From an uncultured Clostridia bacterium (GTDB taxonomy: Bacteria; Bacillota; Clostridia; Christensenellales; Borkfalkiaceae), in assembly GCA_937888935.1 (NCBI GenBank), contig CALARO010000166.1, positions 1 to 35,946 on the forward strand: 35,946 bases of DNA, in the 5' to 3' direction. The position numbers and the translations under genes are program-made. The notes under the pieces were generated by a model. The model was not told the DNA's origin. It saw only the letters and a list, made by a program, of their open reading frames with translations, and did not search any database. This document shows positions 10,301 to 17,348 of this stretch, piece by piece (position 1 is the first letter of the stretch; each line of letters begins with the position of its first letter).

Positions 10301-10534
10301 ATTGATTTTAGTGGAAGTCAGTCGGTAATACTTACTGCTGATAAATCAGGTATTTACAAATTATCGTTTGTGGATTACGAACAAGGTTCGTTCTATTATT
10401 ATATCGATGATGAGTATAATGATGAAGCGGAAATTGTACTGTCGGCAGGCGAGTCGGTGGAGATATATCTGCAAACCACGAAACTGACAGAAGATTATTG
10501 CTACCTTAAAGTGGAATTCAGTTCCGTGGCATAA
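7319..10534 (+). CDS. Large lipoprotein with collagen-like Gly-X-Y stretch and SpaA/CnaB-like repeats
   Basis: The ATG has an AAAGGAG site eight bases upstream and its own promoter. The 1071-aa product has a lipoprotein signal ending Phe-Ser-Ala-Cys26, then a helical segment with SYEDWLASIKG, and five Gly-X-Y triplets at residues 67-81. This short arrangement recurs in clostridial surface lipoproteins and is far too short to be a real collagen rod. A single CTKDGCG segment follows. The middle (about 150-600) is beta-rich, with repeated carbohydrate-binding-like sandwich patterns that I cannot assign. Residues about 610-862 hold three tandem carboxypeptidase-regulatory/SpaA-like units, each with a Val-Thr/Lys-Val-Lys-Leu strand and a Thr-Asp-Glu-Lys-Gly or Gly-Ala-Asp-Gly-Lys turn. 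The C-terminal 170 residues form further beta-sandwich. A role as surface stalk or adhesin is inferred. Confidence 0.82.
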   Translation: MKKRKALSALLVAFAATCVCAGFSACKKDKGSNDSEIYRVYQSYVASAEASGEEPLSYEDWLASIKGEKGDKGDPGEIGIGIVSITLAEDRKSYIVKYSDGSSEAIPVPEALPEQEHGHVWGDKIVRVVEPSISVGSSGSISKVDGFGYKECTKDGCGARKIVILRDFSGSMSSSAVYRLKFIVREKDGVQVADDISASLPKGAYSFKIKSLDANVQIAEGENNPVGLFERSVSSDESAISLKFQLDCEKVSKAGVYECDIDVEIESLEIGAEKNPEPISVNSLVQREAAADEWVYFRVGSSSDSDSLPKHPVLHFGDNVSAELVGYVEQVEDESTGKYFNSYVPFEVPEKLESGKPAESAFSYSTTQIIYRVKSSDGNIAFKLAHAAGEDSSSAEVIQVKSSESEESYKGKSAIGEKYFRFTAAKSEKVVFYRKEVVAEGYGGGAQISYANASIIKPDGSIDVSGKYTVFEVVAGQSYIIDISSIPEADGYEFKLFSLGEDESAYEGYSESSAIDISDKSSFEISDGAGNRYFKYVVPQKGRFSLDFENEAFIGRIEIAIGDDLAYYSYPDEKFKEQLLPAGTVVNIAVSTISSSYKLKIDYYQLAEVENSIQLVNAGGKALALKGVTVKLTDDDSNVVQGVTDEKGIAKISFVPGNYYVSLDGYDKESYVYESSSIELPSDSAIYDKGETPYKVTLVEYLSKTFVVKSGDQVISGAKVKLMQSGSVVKSGDTGADGKVLIEKFLDGNYDIEIEGLSDSYIYLGSKLEIGNDQSEIVLQVSDAVIYSISFEGEDKPGEGVVVKLIGAEDKVFGSGVVGADGKASVKSIAGVYSIEVEGFIVISGETSESETSAVASVQKIKNVTAGRTSKPGKVELGACIVSKGSGSSSARCVCVYFEAPKAGIYKFVVSDSTFHSGIYSYTSNGASAYTGEIEKGTDASGKVISLQVKLSKGECFEFGFNSLTLNSILVQEVEEEEKPEPVKNLKVGDNYVKIDFSGSQSVILTADKSGIYKLSFVDYEQGSFYYYIDDEYNDEAEIVLSAGESVEIYLQTTKLTEDYCYLKVEFSSVA

Positions 10535-10575
10535 GCCATAAAATAACATTACACACACAACCAAATCATCTTGTT

Positions 10576-10604
10576 AAATCGCGGCGATTATTCGCCGCGA
10601 TTTT
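10576..10604 (+). terminator. Rho-independent terminator
   Basis: A perfect 12-bp stem (AAATCGCGGCGA at 10576-10587, its complement at 10592-10603) closes a TTAT loop and runs into TTTT. It lies 41 bp after the stop of the collagen-motif lipoprotein gene and isolates that gene from the YitT-type gene. Confidence 0.85.
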
Positions 10605-10690
10605 CCGTGTATAACATTCTTCAACTCGTCCGTGCAAACGCCGTAATTTCCCGCCCCAAAAAAATTTTTCACTTTTTTCCCCGTTTTTTA

Positions 10691-10719
10691 TAGACTTTTT
10701 TCTCAACAAGTATTATAAT
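10691..10719 (+). promoter_or_regulatory. Sigma-A promoter of the YitT-family gene
   Basis: TAGACT (10691-10696, four of six consensus bases) and a perfect TATAAT (10714-10719) are 17 bp apart. Transcription would start near 10726. The leader then holds a small hairpin: GGCGTT at 10729-10734 pairs with AACGCC at 10747-10752. Confidence 0.7.
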
Positions 10720-10790
10720 ATTCTTCGTGGCGTTGTTTCTAAGCGAAACGCCGCTCAATCATACAACAAACGAGAAAAGAGGACGAATTT

Positions 10791-11741
10791 ATGTCGCAAC
10801 AGCAAGAACAAAAAACAATAGCGCAATCTCAGCCGCCGCTCACGCCCGAAGAATTAAAAAAGCAGCGCCTGCAAACGCTGAAAAAGGTACTCGTCAAAGT
10901 GGGTGCAATCGTACTCGGCGCGCTGCTGTATTCCATCGGCGTAGAGTGCTTCGTATCGGATAACGGCTTCGTATCGGGCGGCATCTGGGGCGTTGCGCTC
11001 ATGCTCGAACGGCACACCCCGCTGTCAGACGGCGGCTGGATTATCATTTTAAACGCGCCGCTGCTTTTGCTTTCGGCGATTTTTCTCGGCTGGCGTTTCA
11101 CGGTATACACGTTTTTGTTTATCGGCGTGCAGTCGGGCATATCCCTTTCGTTCGCGCACGGGTTAATCAATATTCCGAGCTTTAAAGACGACGTTTTGTT
11201 AGCGGCGATCGCGGGCGGCGTGATTATGGGTACGGGCATGGCGCTTTGCTTAAAGGTGGGCGGCAGCAGCGGCGGCACCGACATTTTAAGCGTGCTGATA
11301 CAGAAAAAAAATAATTCCATCAACGTGGCGTGGATTATCTTTTTTCTCAACGCCATGGTCATCGGCGCGTCGTTTTTCGATTTCAACGACGGTCTGCGCC
11401 CCGTGATTTTGTCGCTGATACTCGAATTTGTGGTATCGAAAGTGGCAGACGTGATTTTGAGCGGCTTCCAGAGCGCGATCCGCTTTGAAATCGTCACCAC
11501 GCACGGCGAAGAAGTGCAGGACGCCATCGTGAATAAGCTCGGGCGCGGCGCAACGGTGCTTGAAGCGCGCGGCGGGTACACCAACGAGCCGAAAACGGTG
11601 CTTGTGTGCCTGATTCACAAGCGGCAGATCACGGCGTTTAATAAGAAAATTCACGAAGTCGATCCCGACGCGTTCGCCTATATATCCTGCGTTACTTCGG
11701 TGCGCGGCAAAGGATTTTCCGATTATGACGATATAAATTGA
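10791..11741 (+). CDS. YitT family membrane protein (DUF161 / DUF2179)
   Basis: The 316-aa product starts at an ATG with AAGAGGA seven bases upstream. A polar N-terminal tail of about 35 residues precedes several membrane helices, beginning VKVGAIVLGALLYSIGVECF. The hallmark Gly-rich segment VGGSSGGTDILSVLIQKK (about residues 160-177) is present, as in YitT/YqfU-type proteins. The cytoplasmic C-terminal domain (about 225-310; FEIVTTHGEEVQDAI, ATVLEARGGYTNEPKTVLVCLIHKRQ) matches the DUF2179 domain. The family is widespread in Firmicutes; it is usually annotated as a membrane protein of unknown substrate, so transport is only a guess. The length is slightly above the usual 280-290 aa because of the N-terminal tail. 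It stands alone with its own promoter and no obvious link to its neighbours. Confidence 0.92.
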   Translation: MSQQQEQKTIAQSQPPLTPEELKKQRLQTLKKVLVKVGAIVLGALLYSIGVECFVSDNGFVSGGIWGVALMLERHTPLSDGGWIIILNAPLLLLSAIFLGWRFTVYTFLFIGVQSGISLSFAHGLINIPSFKDDVLLAAIAGGVIMGTGMALCLKVGGSSGGTDILSVLIQKKNNSINVAWIIFFLNAMVIGASFFDFNDGLRPVILSLILEFVVSKVADVILSGFQSAIRFEIVTTHGEEVQDAIVNKLGRGATVLEARGGYTNEPKTVLVCLIHKRQITAFNKKIHEVDPDAFAYISCVTSVRGKGFSDYDDIN

Positions 11742-11803
11742 TTGTTGAAATCGAAAAAACAAATCATAGGGGCAAATTCCATAAAAATTTCACATTAAAA
11801 CAC

Positions 11804-11832
11804 TTGCGTTTTAGTGGGTTTTGTATTATAAT
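11804..11832 (+). promoter_or_regulatory. Sigma-A promoter of the thioredoxin-domain lipoprotein operon
   Basis: TTGCGT (11804-11809) and a perfect TATAAT (11827-11832) are 17 bp apart. The start of transcription would be near 11839. The leader of about 60 nt contains a strong dyad (11852-11870) and AAGGAG at 11886-11891. Confidence 0.75.
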
Positions 11833-11851
11833 ATTTGCATAAAAATGCGCA

Positions 11852-11870
11852 AACTATCTTTTAGATAGTT
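11852..11870 (+). promoter_or_regulatory. Perfect dyad in the leader of the thioredoxin-domain lipoprotein gene
   Basis: AACTATCT (11852-11859) and AGATAGTT (11863-11870) are perfect complements around a TTT loop, starting about 13 nt after the predicted transcription start. No T-tract follows, so it is not a terminator. It could be an operator or an mRNA 5' stabilising hairpin; the sequence alone cannot separate these. Confidence 0.5.
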
Positions 11871-11898
11871 ATGCAGACTTTACACAAGGAGATCCGAA

Positions 11899-14800
11899 AT
11901 GAGAAGAAGAGCAAAATATTTTCTGCTTGTAGTACTCTCACTCATATTTACGGTGTGTTCGTGCCTTGCAATCGCGGGTTGCAAGAGAAAGAACGAAACT
12001 TACGGCAGCGAAGAAACCATTGCGCCCCCTGCGGGCGATTCGGTAGTAGAACGCCGCGTCACCGTGCTTACGCCCGACGGCGATCCGCTCGGCAGGGTGG
12101 AAGTGCAGTTATTTCTTGCAGACGAAAGCGAGGCATATTGCGGCGCGAAGACGGGATCGGACGGCGTTGCGATTTTGCGCGCGGGCGAAGGGCTTGACTT
12201 TTTGATCGAGATTGTTAATCCGCCGGAAGGCTACGAGTATTCGCAGCGGGTGGAACTCAACTCTTCGGACGAAAGCAAAACGGTGTATTTAAGCATAGCC
12301 GGAGCGGGCGAATTGAGTTATTCCGTCACGGTGAAATCGGAAGGCGGCTTGCTGATGGATAATATATCCGTGGTGCTGCACGACGGCGATACCGCGATTT
12401 CTTCGGGCGTAACGAATAAAACGGGCGAAGTCTCGCTTCGCGTAGCCGCGAGAAGAGAATATACGATCACGCTTGCGGGCGTACCCGAAGGTTACACCCC
12501 GGTGGGCGAATTGAAAACTTCCGCCGAAAAGGATCAGACGATCGTTCTGAAATCGGCGGTTATGCCGGCTTCTTCGATTCCGAGCAGCAAGTTGTACGCG
12601 ATGGAAGACATTATGTACGATTTCACGGTGATCACGTCGGACGGCGACTCGTTTACGCTTTCGGAAGCGTTGAAAACGAAGAAATTGGTGCTGATCAATT
12701 TCTGGGCGTCGTGGTGCGGACCTTGCCGCGGCGAATTCGACGATATGGAACGCGTGTACGACGAGTATAAAGAAGACGTGGCGATTATCGCGCTTTCCAC
12801 CGACGACGACATCAATGCCGTAAAGAAATACAAAGACGCATATAAATTCAAAGACGATGAAAACGATCCAAATGCGGAAGAACGCGGACTTACGTTCGGC
12901 ATGGCGCCCGATTCGGTGGGGTTGTATTCGAGATTTTCGAGATATTCCGGCGGATCTATTCCCGTCAACGTGTTTATCGATCGTTACGGCAGAATCAGCG
13001 ACATTGGCAAAGGCGGACTTTCCGAAAGCGTATTCCGCACGGAATTTGCGAAATACACCGCCGCCGACTACGTGCAAAAGAAGTATACGGGGGCGGATGA
13101 CGCGCCTGTGGTAGAGCCGGACAAACCGGACGTGGAAATGCCTTCTTCCGAAGCGATTTCGAATGCGGTGAATAGTGCGAATTTCGAGGCTACCTACACA
13201 GGCCCTTCAAATGAGATAACGTGGCCGTGGATCATCGGTTCGGACAACGAAAGTATTGTTCCCGGTAATTTGGGACATCACAATACAACGGCAACGATTC
13301 GCGCAAAATTCAGTATGCAGCCGGGGCAGTTTCTTGCATTTGATTATCGGCTGAATACCGAAGATATCGACGGCGCAGACTATTTGTACGTGTACGTTGG
13401 CGAAGGCGACGGCACCGTAGGCGAAACGCAACTCGATGCGCTCACCCGGGTTTCGAAAAACTGGGTAACGAAGTACGTGTATACGCCGCTTGTGGCAGGC
13501 GATTATACGCTGCGTCTTTCGTACGTAAAAGATCATAGCGATTCCAATCTGAAAGGACAGGAAGTTGTGGCAATCCGCGATCTTCGCGTGGTAACGGAAG
13601 CGGAAATCAAAGAGAAGAATGCTTCCGTAAATATCCTTCGTGACGCTTCTTCCGATTTTGAGCAACCCGCGCAGCAGACAGGCAGCATATCTTACTGGAA
13701 GAAACACGTGGAAGTCGCACTCGGTGACGACGGCTATTATCACGTAGGAAGCAAAACGGGTCCGTATCTTCTTGCAAATCTGACGGGCGGAACGCATTAC
13801 ACCAACGCTTCCGTGGCGGCTTTGATTTCGGCAGGGTATTTCAAGCGTGCCGGACTCGAACAAGTCGAGGCGTATTTTGTGGGTGGCACAAGAGATAGTG
13901 CAAGCTATGTGGAAGACGGTAAAGGGTATGTCTGGCTTGCGGACGCGAGTGCCGTTCAGGGATATACGCTTGTAGACGAAACGTTGAAGAGCCTGTTGAA
14001 TCAGGTGGCGCAGAACTTCTATACGACGAAGAATTTCGACGGGAATGGAACGCTCAGCAAATATTATACGAAAGATACATGGCTTGAATTTTGTTCATAC
14101 TTCGATCACTACGGCGCAGGTAAATCGATAGAAAACCCGTTACTCGGACTTTGTAATAGTGCGGCGATCGAGGCTTCGCTGGATGACGGCAAGAAAACAA
14201 AACCCAACCACGTAGTCATTGATCAGTCGCTTATTCCTCGCGGAAAAGTGTATAAATTTGACTGCACGAAGACGGGTGCGTATAGAGTTTATTCCGATAT
14301 TTCGTCTACTATGCTTTCTCAGACGGGCGGCTATATAGATATCTCGGGCAGCGGCGCTAACAGAGGCGATGACGCGATGGGCAATTATAACGTGTACGTC
14401 ACATTCAGGGAAGGTAATAGCTATTATATCTCAACGGCATTCAGTTTGCCGCAGGATTTCGGCGAATTTGATTTTTATATCGAATATCTCAATACTTCTT
14501 ACGATGAGTTTACCTACGCATCCGATGGCTCGTATTTCTATTCGTATAATCCGGACGGCTCTTTGAATATTGATATTTCCCGCAATCACGGCGTTCATGC
14601 GGAACTTGGCACCGACGGATATTATCATCAGGTACTTTCGGGCAATATTCTGGATAGCGGAGAACATTCCTATTTCTGGGTAGATTTGCGTAACAGCACG
14701 AATTTGTTCGGAAGTTATACGCTCGAAGACATGGCTCGCGGTTACTATATGAACGGTAATCAAAAAGTGACTGTCGTTGTTGATAAAACGGGGCGGAAAT

Positions 14801-15030
14801 TCTTCGATCTTACGAGTTTTGGCGATAAAGATTATAGTGACGATATTCTCGCTTATGCGGCTCAGACTGAAACGGAGGGCGAGCGGGCAGGTATGATTAA
14901 AGCAAGTAAAGAACTTGTAGAGATTGTTTCGAAGGCTCTTGCCCATATAGAACACGATTCAAAAGATTCTTGGTTCGGCGTGGCGTATTACTACTCACAC
15001 ATCGGCGAATATTCGCCGCAGAAGGCATAA
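11899..15030 (+). CDS. Multidomain lipoprotein with an internal TlpA-type thioredoxin domain
   Basis: The 1043-aa product starts at an ATG with AAGGAG seven bases upstream. Domains in order: lipoprotein signal ending Ala-Ile-Ala-Gly-Cys28; two SpaA/carboxypeptidase-regulatory-like beta units (about 49-135 and 141-222; turns GSDGVA and NKTGEV, ends PEGYEY and PEGYTP); a TlpA/ResA-like thioredoxin fold (about 240-390) with the active site Trp-Cys273-Gly-Pro-Cys276 and a cis-Pro loop Ser-Ile-Pro355; a beta-sandwich (about 425-575); a DGYYH module (611-745); another beta region; and a second DGYYH module (906-1043). The thioredoxin part should reduce or exchange disulfides outside the membrane. 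The minus-strand redox operon nearby could supply its electrons, which is inference. The small SpaA-like lipoprotein gene follows 72 bp later. The arrangement is unusual because TlpA proteins are normally under 200 aa. Confidence 0.85.
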   Translation: MRRRAKYFLLVVLSLIFTVCSCLAIAGCKRKNETYGSEETIAPPAGDSVVERRVTVLTPDGDPLGRVEVQLFLADESEAYCGAKTGSDGVAILRAGEGLDFLIEIVNPPEGYEYSQRVELNSSDESKTVYLSIAGAGELSYSVTVKSEGGLLMDNISVVLHDGDTAISSGVTNKTGEVSLRVAARREYTITLAGVPEGYTPVGELKTSAEKDQTIVLKSAVMPASSIPSSKLYAMEDIMYDFTVITSDGDSFTLSEALKTKKLVLINFWASWCGPCRGEFDDMERVYDEYKEDVAIIALSTDDDINAVKKYKDAYKFKDDENDPNAEERGLTFGMAPDSVGLYSRFSRYSGGSIPVNVFIDRYGRISDIGKGGLSESVFRTEFAKYTAADYVQKKYTGADDAPVVEPDKPDVEMPSSEAISNAVNSANFEATYTGPSNEITWPWIIGSDNESIVPGNLGHHNTTATIRAKFSMQPGQFLAFDYRLNTEDIDGADYLYVYVGEGDGTVGETQLDALTRVSKNWVTKYVYTPLVAGDYTLRLSYVKDHSDSNLKGQEVVAIRDLRVVTEAEIKEKNASVNILRDASSDFEQPAQQTGSISYWKKHVEVALGDDGYYHVGSKTGPYLLANLTGGTHYTNASVAALISAGYFKRAGLEQVEAYFVGGTRDSASYVEDGKGYVWLADASAVQGYTLVDETLKSLLNQVAQNFYTTKNFDGNGTLSKYYTKDTWLEFCSYFDHYGAGKSIENPLLGLCNSAAIEASLDDGKKTKPNHVVIDQSLIPRGKVYKFDCTKTGAYRVYSDISSTMLSQTGGYIDISGSGANRGDDAMGNYNVYVTFREGNSYYISTAFSLPQDFGEFDFYIEYLNTSYDEFTYASDGSYFYSYNPDGSLNIDISRNHGVHAELGTDGYYHQVLSGNILDSGEHSYFWVDLRNSTNLFGSYTLEDMARGYYMNGNQKVTVVVDKTGRKFFDLTSFGDKDYSDDILAYAAQTETEGERAGMIKASKELVEIVSKALAHIEHDSKDSWFGVAYYYSHIGEYSPQKA

Positions 15031-15038
15031 TAAATTTG

Positions 15039-15076
15039 TTTTTCCGGAAAGGCGACATCCGTCTTTCCGGGAAAAA
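15039..15076 (+). other. Intercistronic hairpin between the two lipoprotein genes
   Basis: TTTTTCCGGAAAG (15039-15051) pairs with CTTTCCGGGAAAAA (15063-15076) with one bulged G. The 3' side ends in A, not T, so it is not a + strand terminator. A role in mRNA processing or unequal expression of the two genes is possible. Confidence 0.5.
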
Positions 15077-15102
15077 ACAAGATAAAAAAGAGGTGAACTA
15101 AC

Positions 15103-15510
15103 ATGAAAAAAATAACGAAAATTCTTGCAACGATACTTACGGCGGCGTTGCTTTGCGGCGGCGCGGCTACCATGGCTTCCTGTTCGCGAAAGAACGACGA
15201 TCCCGCCGCAAACGAACAGGTCGATTATTCGCAGATCAAAGCTTATAAAGTGAAAGTGGTTGATCCGGACGGCAAACCCGTTGCGGGCGTAAGAGTGCAG
15301 ATCTGCAAAGGCGAGGATTGCATGCAACCTATCGCAACGGGTGCGGACGGCGTGGCTGTGCTTGAATATAAAGGCGCGGCGTACCCCGAAGCTATTTACG
15401 AAATTCATTTGCAGAATGTACCCGATGGGTATACTTTCGATAATACGAAATATAAAACTCCCGCAACTTACGGCGACATTATCGAAGTGAAGTTGGATAA
15501 AGCCGCATAA
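15103..15510 (+). CDS. Small SpaA/carboxypeptidase-regulatory-like lipoprotein
   Basis: The 135-aa product starts at an ATG with AAGAGGTG seven bases upstream. The signal ends Met-Ala-Ser-Cys27, and a short Asp/Asn/Ala-rich linker leads to a single beta-sandwich unit (about 45-132): VKVVDPDGKPVAGVRVQI, then GADGVAVLEY and NVPDGYTF. This unit resembles the first SpaA-like unit of the preceding 1043-aa lipoprotein (TVLTPDGDPLGRVEVQL ... GSDGVAIL ... PPEGYEY), so the two are probably related by duplication of that domain. It has two cysteines in the mature domain (Cys-Lys-Gly-Glu-Asp-Cys), spaced CX4C, which could form a disulfide acted on by the neighbouring thioredoxin domain. That link is inference. 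It is the last gene of its unit. Confidence 0.8.
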   Translation: MKKITKILATILTAALLCGGAATMASCSRKNDDPAANEQVDYSQIKAYKVKVVDPDGKPVAGVRVQICKGEDCMQPIATGADGVAVLEYKGAAYPEAIYEIHLQNVPDGYTFDNTKYKTPATYGDIIEVKLDKAA

Positions 15511-15524
15511 ATTTCATTAAAACC

Positions 15525-15557
15525 AAAAGCAGGCAACCGTTCGGCTGCCTGCTTTTT
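15525..15557. terminator. Bidirectional rho-independent terminator between convergent genes
   Basis: AAAAGCAGGCA (15525-15535) pairs with TGCCTGCTTTT (15546-15556), extended inward by CCG/CGG around a TT loop after one mismatch. The stem is flanked by A and T runs on both sides, so it can end the + strand lipoprotein transcript and the - strand thioredoxin transcript, which stops at 15642. Confidence 0.85.
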
Positions 15558-15641
15558 CTATACATTTTCTTAGCCTGATATTTCCGATAAATCCGGATAT
15601 TGCCGATAAATCCGTCGGAAATGTAAAACGAAAATCGTAAT

Positions 15642-16214
15642 TCAAATCAGTTTTTCGATTTCCGTCTGCAATTCCGTAAGGGTGATGCTGCCCTGCTTGA
15701 TAAAGCGGATAATGCCGTCGCCGTCGGCGATCCCCGTCATGGGGTACGACCCCGCCCCGCCGAGACTGTCGTACAGGTGAAAGCTTTCGGTGTCCTGCGC
15801 GAAAGAAATCACGTAATCGGGGAATTTATCTTCGAGAAACGCCTGCTTATCCACGTCGGTATCCGCCGAATAAGAGTGCAGCGCCACGATTTTCACTTTC
15901 TCGCCGTATTCGCTCTGTACCGCGTTGAAGTCGGGCAATTCTTTCAGGCACGGACCGCAGGTGGTGTACCAGAAATTCAGGATCATCACCTTGCCTTTCG
16001 CGCTTTTCGGCGTAAACACGCCGCCTTCGGGATCGGCTTTCGTGCGATACAAAACGGCGTCGAATTGCGGACACGCGTCGCCCGTGCCGTACACGGAAAT
16101 TTCCTGTTCTTTCTTGCAGGCGTTGAAATACACAAGCGTTCCGATCAGCAAGATTGCCGCCAACGCCCAGGCCGTCACTTCCGCCCAGAAAGAAGCCTTC
16201 ATTCGCTTTTGCAT
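15642..16214 (-). CDS. TlpA/ResA-like membrane-anchored thioredoxin
   Basis: I chose the ATG at 16214 (190 aa) because AAGGAGG lies seven bases upstream; a TTG at 16220 is in frame but almost touches that site. An N-terminal hydrophobic helix (about 8-31) ends in Phe-Asn-Ala-Cys, which could be a loose lipobox or just the helix end. The rest is a thioredoxin fold with the active site Thr-Cys86-Gly-Pro-Cys89, then LKELPDF and a Ser-Tyr-Pro cis-proline loop. It should act outside the membrane as a disulfide reductase or exchange protein. The upstream polyferredoxin gene stops only 2 bp before this start, so they are translationally coupled. The polyferredoxin and the CXXC membrane protein probably keep this thioredoxin reduced. 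Confidence 0.9.
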   Translation of the reverse strand: MQKRMKASFWAEVTAWALAAILLIGTLVYFNACKKEQEISVYGTGDACPQFDAVLYRTKADPEGGVFTPKSAKGKVMILNFWYTTCGPCLKELPDFNAVQSEYGEKVKIVALHSYSADTDVDKQAFLEDKFPDYVISFAQDTESFHLYDSLGGAGSYPMTGIADGDGIIRFIKQGSITLTELQTEIEKLI

Positions 16215-16216
16215 AC

Positions 16217-17317
16217 TCAATCCTCCTTGTTCCCCGTAATGTCGTTCGGCTTTACAGCCGGCTGTACGGCGTTTTGCGAAACGTTTTTAGAAGCGTTTTG
16301 CGCCATGCCCCGCAGATCCACGCGCTCGGCGGGAACGGGCGCGGCAATCGCGGCGGCGTTTTCTTCCGTCACGTTCTCGCGCACGAAAATTTTCGAACCT
16401 TTCCATGAAATCGCCTTCGCGGGGCAGACCTTCATGCACGCGCCGCAATGAATACATTCGTGATCGCCCACATGCCGGATATCCATCTTGCACACGGCTT
16501 TGCATAAACCGCAGTCGGTGCATTTGGTTTTATCGAGCTTCACGCCGAGCATCGCCACGCGGCAGAAAAACCCGTAAATCGCGCCCAGGGGGCAGAAAAA
16601 CCGACAGAAAAACCGGAAAATAAATACGCTCAGCACGATAAACGCGATCAGCAGCAGAAATTTCCAGGTGAAAAGTCCGCCGAGCATGCCGTACATGTCG
16701 GCGTTTTTTTCGTTGGAAATCAGTCCGATGCCGCCGAGCAGCGTGCCGGAAGGGCAAATGTACTTGCAAAACGCCGGAACGCCCGTCTGATACATCACAG
16801 GGATGGAAATCACGAGAACTACCAGAAGCACGTATTTGAAATACGAAAATACGCGCGTTACTTTGCTTTTCTTCACTTTCGGCGTCTTGATTTTATACAG
16901 AAGCTCTTGTCCTAACCCGATGGGGCAGAGAAAGCCGCAGATCGTTCTGCCGAGCAGCAGTCCGAAAAGAATAATGATGCCGAAAATATACGCGGGGGTA
17001 CGCGTTTTTGAAGAAGCGAGCGCATTTTGCAGCGATCCGAGCGGACACGCCCCGATCGCGCCGGGGCAGGAATAGCAGTTAAGACCGGGCGCGCAAAGGT
17101 ATTTGCTGTTTCCCGTGTAGATTTTCCCCGAAGTAAAGCCTTTCAGGTTGGCGTTGAAAAGCAGCGCGGAATACAGCTGAATGATTCTGCGCTTCGAAGG
17201 CAGATGGTTTTTAATCCACCGCCCCGTTTTCACCGCGGCGGTTTTCACCCCCCGACCCGTCGCCGCGAAGGCTTTTTTAATTTTAGCGAAAAAATTCGTT
17301 TTTTCAGTAGATTTCAT
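16217..17317 (-). CDS. NapH-like membrane polyferredoxin (4Fe-4S binding protein)
   Basis: The 366-aa product has several membrane helices with cysteine pairs at their ends, as in the NapH/YccM-type family. Visible motifs are Cys81-X2-Cys84 and Cys91-Pro, then three CxxxCP motifs at Cys127/131, Cys184/188 and Cys238/242. Two classical ferredoxin sites follow: Cys266-X2-Cys269-X2-Cys272-X3-Cys276 and Cys288-X2-Cys291-X2-Cys294-X3-Cys298-Pro. These should bind two [4Fe-4S] clusters on the cytoplasmic side. The C-terminal 55 residues are an Ala/Asn/Val-rich tail without cysteines. The ATG at 17317 has only a weak GGGA-type ribosome site, 31 bp after the upstream gene. In this operon it probably moves electrons from cytoplasmic donors to membrane and extracellular thiols. 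The physiological donor is unknown. Confidence 0.93.
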   Translation of the reverse strand: MKSTEKTNFFAKIKKAFAATGRGVKTAAVKTGRWIKNHLPSKRRIIQLYSALLFNANLKGFTSGKIYTGNSKYLCAPGLNCYSCPGAIGACPLGSLQNALASSKTRTPAYIFGIIILFGLLLGRTICGFLCPIGLGQELLYKIKTPKVKKSKVTRVFSYFKYVLLVVLVISIPVMYQTGVPAFCKYICPSGTLLGGIGLISNEKNADMYGMLGGLFTWKFLLLIAFIVLSVFIFRFFCRFFCPLGAIYGFFCRVAMLGVKLDKTKCTDCGLCKAVCKMDIRHVGDHECIHCGACMKVCPAKAISWKGSKIFVRENVTEENAAAIAAPVPAERVDLRGMAQNASKNVSQNAVQPAVKPNDITGNKED

Positions 17318-17348
17318 AATGTTTTCCCGTAATCGCTTTATATCGTAA

